A stretch of DNA of 64,000 nucleotides from an uncultured Collinsella sp. Its GTDB lineage: Bacteria; Actinomycetota; Coriobacteriia; Coriobacteriales; Coriobacteriaceae. Made by a program: the position numbers and the translations under genes. The notes beneath the pieces are model-generated. The model saw only the letters and a program-made list of their open reading frames with translations, did not search any database and had not been told where the DNA came from. Positions 54,563-62,330 of the stretch are shown here, piece after piece (within the stretch, counting starts at the first letter, position 1; each line of letters opens with the position of its first letter). The DNA is taken from the NCBI GenBank assembly GCA_934667065.1, contig CAKULD010000005.1, positions 164,347-228,346 of the forward strand. The letters run 5' to 3'.

Positions 54563-54601
54563 ATAAGTCCAGCGCCATTCATTGCGGCGCTGGACTTATT
54601 T
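54563..54601. terminator. Bidirectional terminator between aroQ and the AAA ATPase
   Basis: A perfect 15-bp stem (54563-54577 with 54587-54601, AATAAGTCCAGCGCC type) with a 9-base loop lies between convergent genes. A/T-rich ends on both sides suit termination from either direction. Confidence 0.85.
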
Positions 54602-54615
54602 AGAAATACCGTTGA

Positions 54616-55797
54616 CTAATCGATCTGTTCTGTACGCCTCAAGTAGCGGTCAAACTGAGGGACAGTAAAATCGACCTCTCCCCTTGCAGCGGAATAAATC
54701 AAACCCCTGCTGATTAATTGAGCACGCAAGGGCCCAATAGACGAGACATCTCTCCCCATGTAATGGGCCACGTTCGCAAGCGTGCAAGGAAGCTCGCCGC
54801 AGCGCACCATGGCAATCAAAAACTCCTTTTGCCTCGGGGTGCACCGATCGTAACGAACGCTAAAGAACCCCTCGTCAAGGCGGATATCAGTTAAAGAGGT
54901 GCACTCGAGCACGGTCTCCAACGAAACACACCTGCTATCAGACGAAGTCCAAATAGTCGAACAAAGCTCCTGAATGAAATACGGATACCCCTCTGTATAG
55001 TCAATGATGGCATCAACCGCCTCATCGGAATAGTGCACATCAAGCTTTTGCGCCGGCCTGACAATAGCCTCAACCGCCTTGTCACGAGGAAGCGAATCGA
55101 CCTTCACGAAGTTGAACTGCCTCTCGGAGTAGGTCTTAGCTTCACCCAGCATCTTTAAGAGTTTGGGCAGCCCGGCGCAGCAAAACATAACGGGAAGCCC
55201 GAGCTGAGTGACACGATGGAGCGCGCACGCCAAAGCTTCGAGCTCTTCTTTCTGGGCATATTGCAACTCGTCAATCCCAATTAAGATCGAAGCTCCGGCA
55301 GCCTGAGCATATTTTCCAAGCACAACAAGGATATCGGTAAAATCTCCGGACAGATTACGAGACGACGCCAGAGACGTCCCGAGGACATCTTCATTAAACC
55401 CAAAAGACAGGGAGCCGTCACCAGCATCGACCGACAACGTAAGAGAGGTGAACAAATTCTTAATTTGTTCCAATTTACCCTTAACGAGCTCGATTTTATT
55501 AAGCGAAGAAGACAGCGAACAGCAAGCAGAAGCCAAGGGAGCAATCAGGCCCTTCTTCTCCTCAACCTCGATATGACGCACAAGGACGCCCTCGCCCTCG
55601 GCAATCGATTCAATCGAATTGAGCAAAACGGTTTTACCGACGCCCCTTAAGCCATACAAAACAATCGAGCGATTTTGATAGTTTGCGGCAAGGGCTTTAA
55701 TCTGAAGAGAGGCTGCCTCAAGAATGTCATCGCGCCCAGCAAGGTATTTGGGCATTGCGCCCGCGCCGGGGGTATATGGATTGCGATAGTCAATCAT
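54616..55797 (-). CDS. Orphan AAA-family ATPase with C-terminal winged helix
   Basis: The role is unknown. The 393-residue protein starts with YRNPYTPGAGAMPKYLAGRDD, typical of stand-alone ORC/Cdc6-like or STAND-like ATPases. It has Walker A GLRGVGKT (49-56), Walker B LIGIDE (172-177), a sensor-like CCAGLP near 206, a helical lid (about 236-320) and a winged-helix-like end (about 320-390, TPRQKEFLIAMVR...). Such proteins are found in accessory regions, sometimes with toxin or defence genes, but none is beside it here. Base composition is visibly lower in GC than the flanking core genes, with A/T-ending codons, suggesting transfer. It is convergent with aroQ and sits next to tRNA-Arg(TCT). Confidence 0.75.
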   Translation of the reverse strand: MIDYRNPYTPGAGAMPKYLAGRDDILEAASLQIKALAANYQNRSIVLYGLRGVGKTVLLNSIESIAEGEGVLVRHIEVEEKKGLIAPLASACCSLSSSLNKIELVKGKLEQIKNLFTSLTLSVDAGDGSLSFGFNEDVLGTSLASSRNLSGDFTDILVVLGKYAQAAGASILIGIDELQYAQKEELEALACALHRVTQLGLPVMFCCAGLPKLLKMLGEAKTYSERQFNFVKVDSLPRDKAVEAIVRPAQKLDVHYSDEAVDAIIDYTEGYPYFIQELCSTIWTSSDSRCVSLETVLECTSLTDIRLDEGFFSVRYDRCTPRQKEFLIAMVRCGELPCTLANVAHYMGRDVSSIGPLRAQLISRGLIYSAARGEVDFTVPQFDRYLRRTEQID

Positions 55798-55830
55798 AGT
55801 CAGCTCCTAGAGAAGAACGAGCGCCCGCCC

Positions 55831-55848
55831 GGCACCAAATGGCACCAA
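55831..55848. repeat. Direct repeat GGCACCAA upstream of the ATPase gene
   Basis: GGCACCAA occurs twice in tandem (55831-55838 and 55841-55848), a 10-base period, 34-51 bases before the ATPase start on the minus strand. The spacing of one helical turn suits a dimeric regulator. The rest of the 249-base gap (55798-56046) shows no other clear gene or promoter. Confidence 0.5.
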
Positions 55849-56004
55849 TAGATTTGCACAACGCCCGACAGCATGTCACACATCATACCAAGATACTGAT
55901 TAGGCGATATTGACAACAAAGAGGCGTACACGGTCGCCCTCGCTTTCGTTGCGCCCTCTTGATCACATATGCCAAGCCAATGTCACAGACACAGCACACA
56001 AGAT

Positions 56005-56037
56005 AAAAAAGCCCAGACCACCAAGCAGTCCGGGCTT
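56005..56037 (-). terminator. Terminator after tRNA-Arg(TCT)
   Basis: AAGCCCGGAC and GTCTGGGCTT (on the minus strand) form a 10-bp stem with one G-T pair and a 9-base loop, followed by TTTTTT. It lies 9 bases past the tRNA 3' end. Confidence 0.9.
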
Positions 56038-56046
56038 AATAAACGA

Positions 56047-56123
56047 TGGTGCTCCATGGCGGATTCGAACCGTCGACCTTGGGATTAGAAGTCCCCTGCT
56101 CTATCCAACTGAGCTAATGGAGC
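56047..56123 (-). tRNA. tRNA-Arg (anticodon TCT)
   Basis: The minus strand folds as a 77-base cloverleaf including an encoded CCA. GCTCCAT pairs with ATGGAGC in the acceptor stem, TTAGCTCAG is in the D arm, the anticodon loop CTTCTAA has anticodon TCT, and GTTCGAATC is in the T arm. It reads AGA and AGG codons, which are rare in GC-rich genomes. TATAAT (complement of 56168-56173) about 45 bases upstream may be its -10 box. Confidence 0.95.
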
Positions 56124-56175
56124 AAATAACCGCACGCGCAGCCAAACAAATCGGCTAAGCGCAAGTAATTATAAC

Positions 56176-56943
56176 CTAGTTGAACTGCTCGCGGTACGCC
56201 TTGCAGACCTCATCGACCGGGCCGTCCATGCGAAGGTCACCCTTCTCAATCCAAACGGCACGCTGGCAGATGCGCTCAACCTGCTCCATGGAGTGCGAAA
56301 CGAACAGAACCGTCACGTCGCCGCTCTGGATAAAGTGCTGAATACGCGCCTCACACTTTTGCTGGAAGAACACGTCACCGACAGAGAGCGTCTCATCAAC
56401 AATCAGAATATCAGGCTCGGTGATCGTCGCGATTGCGAAGGCGATACGCGCCACCATGCCCGAGGAGAAGTTCTTGAGCGGCATGTCGACAAAGTTCTGC
56501 AGCTCAGCGAACTCAATAATGCCATCGAAGTTGGCGTCGATAAACTCCTTGGTATAGCCGAGCAGCGCGCCGTTCAGGTAAATGTTCTCGCGCGCCGTCA
56601 GCTCGGGGTCAAAGCCAGCGCCAAGCTCAATCAGCGGTGCGATGTTGCCATGCACCTTAACGCTACCCTCGCTGGGCTCGAGCACGCCGGCGATAATCTT
56701 GAGCATCGTAGACTTGCCGGAACCATTGGTACCCACCAGGCCCACAACCTCGCCACGATGAATATCAAAGGAAATGTGCTTGAGCGCCCTAAACTCCTCA
56801 AAGAACAGCTCGTGCTTGGCAAGCTTGATGAAGTACTCCTTGAGGTTGGTCAGCGACTCGGACGCCATGTTAAAGATCATGGTGACGTCGTCGACCTCGA
56901 CAGCCAGAGGCTGCTCGCTGTAATCAACAACAGATTCAGTCAT
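56176..56943 (-). CDS. Polysaccharide/teichoic-acid-type ABC exporter, ATP-binding subunit
   Basis: This ATPase is of the Wzt/TagH class that exports lipid-linked glycans made in the cytoplasm. The 255-residue protein has the long N-terminal segment typical of this class, then Walker A GTNGSGKSTMLK, a Q-loop region with IAPLIELGAGFDPELTARENIYLNG, signature FSSGMVARIAFAIA and Walker B ILIVDETLSVGD, followed by SHSMEQV. No C-terminal carbohydrate-binding domain is present, so it is like short TagH-type or Wzt forms of the non-capped pathway. AAGGAG lies 7 bases before ATG 56943. Its permease partner is next door. Confidence 0.93.
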   Translation of the reverse strand: MTESVVDYSEQPLAVEVDDVTMIFNMASESLTNLKEYFIKLAKHELFFEEFRALKHISFDIHRGEVVGLVGTNGSGKSTMLKIIAGVLEPSEGSVKVHGNIAPLIELGAGFDPELTARENIYLNGALLGYTKEFIDANFDGIIEFAELQNFVDMPLKNFSSGMVARIAFAIATITEPDILIVDETLSVGDVFFQQKCEARIQHFIQSGDVTVLFVSHSMEQVERICQRAVWIEKGDLRMDGPVDEVCKAYREQFN

Positions 56944-56954
56944 CACAGCACTCC

Positions 56955-57800
56955 TTAAATGTAGAGGATGAACTTGCGCTCGGACTTATGGAATACGGTG
57001 TAGCCAATAACAAGCGCAAGGACCGCCCAAGCGACGCACATACCAAGCGTCAAGAGCGAGGGCGTGGTCTGGAACAGGAAGATATCACGCATAAACTGCA
57101 GGTAGTTGTACATGGGGTTCGCGTACACCAAGACACGCACGAGATGCGGCATTTGCGCAACGAAGTCAGTCGTCCAGAAGATGGGCGTAAGGTAGGTCCA
57201 CGCCGTGATGACAACGCTCCACAGGTGCATAACGTCGCGGAAAAAAACCGTAAGGGCCGAGAGCATCAGGCCCAAACCCATGCAGAAGCACATAAGCAAG
57301 AACAGACAGACAGGCAGCAGGATCAGGTGCCACGAAGGCATAACACGGAACCACAGCATAACGATGGCGACAGCGACCAGCGAGAAGGCAAAGTTGACCA
57401 GCGAGAAGAGCACCTTCTGCACCGGGAAGACCCAGCGGTGCACCTTGACCTTCTTGAGCAACGGAGCCGCGCCCACGATCGACGTCAGCGCCTGGTTCGT
57501 GGACTCGGACATGACGGCAAAGGTGACGTTACCCACGATCAAGTACAGCGGGTACATCTCAGGCGTAATGGAGCCGTTGCGGCCCTGGGCAAAAATCGTC
57601 GAGAACACGATAGCCATGACGATCATCATCAGCAGCGGGTTGAGCACCGACCATGCGACGCCCAGAACGCTACGACGATACTTGATCTTAAAATCCTTGG
57701 TAACCAGCTGACGAAGGATAAACGCATCCTTCTCAAATTCGTTCTTAGCAAACGTCGCAGGCAGACTGCGAGTTTCTTGTTGCTTTGTCTGATCCGACAC
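56955..57800 (-). CDS. Polysaccharide/teichoic-acid-type ABC exporter, permease
   Basis: This is the ABC-2-type membrane subunit that pairs with the ATPase 11 bases downstream. The 281-residue protein has a cytoplasmic start of about 40 residues with RQLVTKDFKIKYRRSVLGVAWSVLNPL, the conserved amphipathic interface helix and motif of the Wzm/TagG family, then six membrane helices. FFRDVMHLWSVVITAWTYLTPIFW is another family hallmark. GTG 57800 is chosen because AAAGGAG lies 8 bases upstream. It is divergent from the first glycosyltransferase across a 160-base gap that has TATACT on both strands (57844-57849 on minus, about 57926 on plus) as -10 candidates. Confidence 0.93.
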   Translation of the reverse strand: MSDQTKQQETRSLPATFAKNEFEKDAFILRQLVTKDFKIKYRRSVLGVAWSVLNPLLMMIVMAIVFSTIFAQGRNGSITPEMYPLYLIVGNVTFAVMSESTNQALTSIVGAAPLLKKVKVHRWVFPVQKVLFSLVNFAFSLVAVAIVMLWFRVMPSWHLILLPVCLFLLMCFCMGLGLMLSALTVFFRDVMHLWSVVITAWTYLTPIFWTTDFVAQMPHLVRVLVYANPMYNYLQFMRDIFLFQTTPSLLTLGMCVAWAVLALVIGYTVFHKSERKFILYI

Positions 57801-57960
57801 GGATGCAACTCCTTTACTCGTAATCGTTGACAAACGAACAGTATAGACCCGACGGCCATGCAAACGATTCGCGCAACAAAACTGGAGAACTAACCCACAT
57901 CTTAGGATGCCAGGCGCAAACGGCTATACTTTCAAGGATTGAATTTATAAGGAGCATTGA

Positions 57961-58923
57961 GTGAATCCAGAATCTATCGCCGTCATTATCCCCTGCTACA
58001 ACGAGGCCCTCACCATCGGTAAAGTCGTCGACGACTTCCACCGCGAGCTTCCGCAGGCGACGGTCTATGTCTATGACAACAACTCGTCGGACGATACCTC
58101 ACGCATCGCCGCCGAGCATGGCGCCACGGTGCGTTTTGAGCCCCGTCAGGGAAAAGGCAACGTGTGCCGTCAGATGTTTCGCGATATCGACGCCGATTGC
58201 TACCTGATGGTCGACGGCGACGACACCTACCCCGCCGAGGCGGCCAAAGCCCTCTGCGAGCCCATCCTCAACGGCACGGCCGACATGACCGTAGGCGACC
58301 GCCTTTCCAACGGCACATATGCCGAGGAAAACAAGCGCGCTTTCCACGGCTTTGGCAACAATCTGGTCCGCGCCATGATCAAGTGGATCTATGGCTACAG
58401 CTTTGATGACGTCATGACCGGCTACCGCGCCATGAGCCGCCCGTTCGTCAAAACCTTCCCTGTGCTTTCAGAGGGCTTCCAGATCGAAACCGAGCTATCG
58501 ATTCATGCCGTTGACCACCGCTGGCGCATTAAGGATGTGCCCATCGAGTACCGCGACCGTCCGGAAGGCTCCGAGTCCAAGCTCAATACCGTGAGCGACG
58601 GCATTAAAGTCGTCGCCATGATCGGCACGCTGTTCAAGGACTACCGCCCGCTGAAGTTCTTCACCCTGGTCGCGCTCCTGTTTGCGCTTATCGGCCTCGC
58701 CCTGGGCATGCCCATCGTTGTCGAGTATTTCCAGACCGGCCTCGTCCCGCGCTTCCCCACCGCCATGCTCGCCGCCTCGTTTATGTTCCTGTGCGGCCTG
58801 AGCCTCGCAACCGGATTCATCCTCGACTCCGTGGCAAAGGTCGAAAAAAAGCAATGGGAAGTCAACGTGTACAGCAGATACGCCTTCGATGACTATCGCG
58901 GCGACAAAACGAACGAGAGGTAA
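57961..58923 (+). CDS. Family 2 glycosyltransferase, polyprenyl-phosphate type (first)
   Basis: The 320-residue protein resembles dolichyl-phosphate-mannose-synthase-like enzymes that load a sugar on undecaprenyl phosphate. The GT-A domain (about 1-225) starts IAVIIPCYNEALTIGKVVDDF and has VYVYDNNSSDDT and MVDGDDTYPAEA, with the DxD-like acidic triad. Two C-terminal membrane helices (about 232-250 and 268-288) anchor it. FHGFGNNLVRAMIKWIYG and VMTGYRAMSRPFVK are typical of the class. GTG is the start, with AAGGAG 6 bases upstream. The sugar cannot be told from sequence. It is the first gene of a three-gene plus-strand unit. Confidence 0.9.
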   Translation: MNPESIAVIIPCYNEALTIGKVVDDFHRELPQATVYVYDNNSSDDTSRIAAEHGATVRFEPRQGKGNVCRQMFRDIDADCYLMVDGDDTYPAEAAKALCEPILNGTADMTVGDRLSNGTYAEENKRAFHGFGNNLVRAMIKWIYGYSFDDVMTGYRAMSRPFVKTFPVLSEGFQIETELSIHAVDHRWRIKDVPIEYRDRPEGSESKLNTVSDGIKVVAMIGTLFKDYRPLKFFTLVALLFALIGLALGMPIVVEYFQTGLVPRFPTAMLAASFMFLCGLSLATGFILDSVAKVEKKQWEVNVYSRYAFDDYRGDKTNER

Positions 58924-58929
58924 ATCGCT

Positions 58930-59898
58930 ATGCCGCTCATTTCCATCGTCGTTCCGTGCTACAACGAGCAGGAATCGCTTCCGATCTTTCTCAAAGAGCT
59001 CGACGGCGTTGTCCATGCCATGACGCAAACACACCCCGATATTTCATTCGAAGCGGTCCTCATCGACGATGGCTCAGTGGACGCAACGCTCACCGCCATG
59101 AAAGCCGAGGCCGCGGCATCGCATCCATATACCATTCATTGGTACTCCTTCTCACGCAACTTTGGCAAGGAGGCGGCGCTGTTTGCCGGACTCCAGCATG
59201 CAAAGGGCGACTATGTCGCCACCATGGATGCCGACATGCAGGATCCGCCCTCGCTCCTGCCGCAGATGTACGAAATCTTGCAAACCGAAGACTACGACAA
59301 CGTCGCCACGCGCAGGACCACCCGCGAAGGCGAGCCTCCCATCAGGTCGTTCTGCGCTCGCATGTTCTACAAGATCATCAATCGCATTTCCAAGGCCGAC
59401 ATTGTCGACGGAGCACGCGATTTTAGGCTCATGAAGCGCCCCATGGTCAACGCCATCATCTCCATGGGCGAATACAACCGATTCTCTAAGGGCATTTACG
59501 GCTGGGTCGGCTTTAAAACCAAGTGGCTCCCTTACGTAAACGTCAACCGCGTTGCCGGCGAGACCAAGTGGAGCTTTTGGTCACTGCTCCTCTATTCCAT
59601 CGATGGCATCGTCGCGTTCTCTACGGCGCCACTCTCCCTTGCCGCCCTCACGGGCATCATATTCTGCCTCATCGCCATTCTGGGATTCATCGTTATCCTA
59701 GTCAAAACGCTTGTATGGGGTGACCCTGTCGGCGGATGGCCCTCCCTCGCCTGCCTCATTACGCTGTTTGGCGGCATGCAGCTTCTGTGCCTGGGAATTA
59801 TCGGCGAATACCTGGCAAAAGCCTATTTGGAAACCAAGAGGCGCCCCATCTATATCGTTCGCGAGTCCAATGAGGATTCTGATGACACGGTCCAATAA
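58930..59898 (+). CDS. Family 2 glycosyltransferase, CsbB/GtrB-like (second)
   Basis: This 322-residue enzyme is of the GtrB/CsbB/DPM type. The catalytic domain starts LISIVVPCYNEQESLPIFLKEL and has AVLIDDGSVDATL, YSFSRNFGKEAALFAGLQHAKGDYVATMDADMQDP (core TMDADMQDPP), then VDGARDFRLMKR and RFSKGIYGWVGFKTKWLPY. Two C-terminal membrane helices (about 232-255 and 268-290) follow. In B. subtilis CsbB makes undecaprenyl-phosphate GlcNAc for YfhO, and here the next gene is a YfhO homologue overlapping by 17 bases, so the same pairing is likely. The sugar is unknown. Confidence 0.92.
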   Translation: MPLISIVVPCYNEQESLPIFLKELDGVVHAMTQTHPDISFEAVLIDDGSVDATLTAMKAEAAASHPYTIHWYSFSRNFGKEAALFAGLQHAKGDYVATMDADMQDPPSLLPQMYEILQTEDYDNVATRRTTREGEPPIRSFCARMFYKIINRISKADIVDGARDFRLMKRPMVNAIISMGEYNRFSKGIYGWVGFKTKWLPYVNVNRVAGETKWSFWSLLLYSIDGIVAFSTAPLSLAALTGIIFCLIAILGFIVILVKTLVWGDPVGGWPSLACLITLFGGMQLLCLGIIGEYLAKAYLETKRRPIYIVRESNEDSDDTVQ

Positions 59899-62293
59899 CA
59901 GCACGCTCAAGAACGTTGCGTTTTACGCTGCCTGCTTCACGTTTTCCATTGCGCTCTTTGTTGCGCTCGCCATAGCAGGGCATGTCTATCCCTTTGGCGA
60001 CAACTCGTTTCTCACCAACGACCTAAAGTACCAATACATCGACTTCTTTGCGTGGTTCCGACGCGTCCTTTTGGGCGAAGCGAACCTTCGCTATTCCTTT
60101 TCCCAGGGACTCGGCATGAACACTTGGGGGCTCTATAGCTACTACCTCGCGAGTCCCTTCAACCTGCTCTGCGTGTTGTTTCCCGCAGACAAGCTCACGC
60201 TCTTTGTCTTTGTCATCACCGCGCTCAAGCTCGGATGCATCCATATCAGCAGCGCTTGGTATGTGCAAAAGCGCTTTGGCTTATCCAATTCCGCGGCATT
60301 CCTGCTTTCCGCGTCGTTCACGTTTTGCAGCTGGACCGTCAGCAACCTGCGCAACCCGCTCTGGATCGACTGCCTCGTCCTGCTCCCCATCTGTGCTTAC
60401 GGGTGCTACGAACTCATTCGCAAGCGGCGCATGATCCGTCTCGTCATCGCAACGGCACTCAACGTCATGTTCTGCTGGTATACGGCCTATATCAGCATCC
60501 TGTTCCTCTGCATCTTCGTGCTGGTCGAGTTTGTGGATTACGTTGCCGTAGAAGGATTTAGCTGGAAACTCATGCTCGATCGAGCCCTGCGATTTGCCGG
60601 GACAATCGTACTTGGACTGCTTCTATCCTCATGGACGTTCCTGCCGACCATCCTTGCCATGTCCAAAGGCGGTCCCGTCCTAGCACTCGGTCCGCTGCTC
60701 AAAACCGGTCTTAAATCGCTTGTCAGGGGTTTTATCCCCTGCATGTGGGTCAACAATGATGGTACGCCGCAGTTCTATAGTGGCGTCATCATGATGCTGC
60801 TTGCCCTAAGCCTGCTATTCAACCGCAAGGTCCCTGCCAAGACGCGCATCACAGCACTCGTTGCCGCAGCCATCCTCATCGCCAGTTCTGTCTTAAGCCC
60901 GCTCGAGTACATTTGGTGCGGCATGCGCGTCCCCAACGGATTCTATTCACGCACGGCTTTTTTGTTGAGCTTCTTTACGCTGTGGGCCGCAAGCTACGCC
61001 TTGCAGACACTTAAGGACCAGCCCAAATTACAGCGAGCGTATAGCCCCGCCTTTATCGTTCCCCTGTTGGCGCTCATGACCATTGAGCTGTTTGCCAACA
61101 CCCACGTTATATGGAATCAGCTATACGCAGGCTATTCCGAGGACGAGAACAGTGCCTATGTAACCAACGCGACCAGCACCATAGCTACCATTCAAGAACA
61201 GGATTCGGCGCCGTTCTACCGCATCGACCGCACGACTACGCGCGTCGATAGCGCCGCCCTCAACGAAGGTTTGGCGCTTGGCTACGACCAGCTGTCGTCG
61301 TACTCGTCCGCCAACAACCCGCAGGCAATCGCGCTACTCAATTCCCTTGGATACAGCAGCGTTGGCGAGTTTTCGACCCGCTATGCCGAGCCCATCCTTG
61401 CCGTCGATGCCCTGCTGGGAGTCAAGTACGCCATCGCCGAGCAGGCCCCCGCAGGGTACATTGCGACTAATACGACCCAAATCGGCACCGCAAGCGCGGT
61501 CTACGAAAACCCCTACGCGCTCAACGTTGGCATCGCAGCATCCAAAGACATCATGAATAGCGAGCTTAATGGCAAGAACCCCTTTGAAAAGCAGAACGAC
61601 CTGTACGGCAAGATCCTAGGCCGCAATGTTGAGCTCTATACCAAGGTCGAGGCCACGAACACCGAAGACAATCCGGGCGCAAAGCAATGGAACGTTACTG
61701 TACCGGCGGGATCCATCGGGTATCTCTACATCAACAAAGATGCGAGCGCTGGCAGCTATTGGCCCGTCGCCCTCACTATCGACGAGCGAGTCATCAATAA
61801 CGAAGCCTGGAGATTCGACAATAATATCCGCCAGATTGCGGACGCTTCGGACAGTCCAAGCTCGCACACCATAACGATGACGCCGGCAGAGGGCTACACC
61901 GATATGCCCCAAGACGATGAGCCGGTCTTTTACGCGCTGAATCTGGAGGTCTTTAAACAAATCTCAGACGAGCTCAAGGCCGCCGAATTTATTCCGACGG
62001 TATTTGAGGACGGTAAAGTCAAGGGCGAATATACCGCCGAGGATGAAGGTAGTTTGCTGCTCAGCGTTCCCTACGACGAAGGCTGGAGCGTGACGGTCAA
62101 TGGAGCTACCACTGAGCTAGCGCCTGCAGCCGATAAGGGCCTTTCGTGCCTGAACGTGCGGAAGGGCACGAACAAAATCGAAATGATCTATAAGACCCCA
62201 GGATCCTCTGCGGGGCTCGCGGTAAGCCTAGCAACCGCTGCCGCTCTTGTCGCGACAGGGCTTTGCGCCAGGCATAAGAAAAGCCGCCGTTAA
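59882..62293 (+). CDS. YfhO-family membrane glycosyltransferase
   Basis: YfhO proteins are polytopic GT-C-like transferases that add sugars from undecaprenyl phosphate to wall polymers outside the cell. The 803-residue protein starts with a basic tail and a membrane helix, then the family-typical HVYPFGDNSFLTNDLKYQYIDFFAWFRR loop with acidic residues. About a dozen helices follow up to about residue 400, then a large outside domain (about 430-775) and a last C-terminal helix before RHKKSRR. ATG 59882 has GAGG about 7 bases upstream and lies inside the previous gene. Its GC is lower than the neighbouring rml genes. The acceptor is unknown. Confidence 0.9.
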   Translation: MTRSNNSTLKNVAFYAACFTFSIALFVALAIAGHVYPFGDNSFLTNDLKYQYIDFFAWFRRVLLGEANLRYSFSQGLGMNTWGLYSYYLASPFNLLCVLFPADKLTLFVFVITALKLGCIHISSAWYVQKRFGLSNSAAFLLSASFTFCSWTVSNLRNPLWIDCLVLLPICAYGCYELIRKRRMIRLVIATALNVMFCWYTAYISILFLCIFVLVEFVDYVAVEGFSWKLMLDRALRFAGTIVLGLLLSSWTFLPTILAMSKGGPVLALGPLLKTGLKSLVRGFIPCMWVNNDGTPQFYSGVIMMLLALSLLFNRKVPAKTRITALVAAAILIASSVLSPLEYIWCGMRVPNGFYSRTAFLLSFFTLWAASYALQTLKDQPKLQRAYSPAFIVPLLALMTIELFANTHVIWNQLYAGYSEDENSAYVTNATSTIATIQEQDSAPFYRIDRTTTRVDSAALNEGLALGYDQLSSYSSANNPQAIALLNSLGYSSVGEFSTRYAEPILAVDALLGVKYAIAEQAPAGYIATNTTQIGTASAVYENPYALNVGIAASKDIMNSELNGKNPFEKQNDLYGKILGRNVELYTKVEATNTEDNPGAKQWNVTVPAGSIGYLYINKDASAGSYWPVALTIDERVINNEAWRFDNNIRQIADASDSPSSHTITMTPAEGYTDMPQDDEPVFYALNLEVFKQISDELKAAEFIPTVFEDGKVKGEYTAEDEGSLLLSVPYDEGWSVTVNGATTELAPAADKGLSCLNVRKGTNKIEMIYKTPGSSAGLAVSLATAAALVATGLCARHKKSRR

Positions 62294-62308
62294 CGAACGG
62301 CGGCTTTT
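62279..62308. terminator. Bidirectional terminator between yfhO-like and rmlCD
   Basis: A perfect 13-bp stem (62279-62291 with 62296-62308, AAAAGCCGCCGTT type) has a 4-base loop; the yfhO-like stop codon lies at its centre. The A-rich left and T-rich right ends suit both strands, and the two genes converge here. Confidence 0.9.
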
Positions 62309-62330
62309 ACTCTTGAAAAGGCAATAACAG

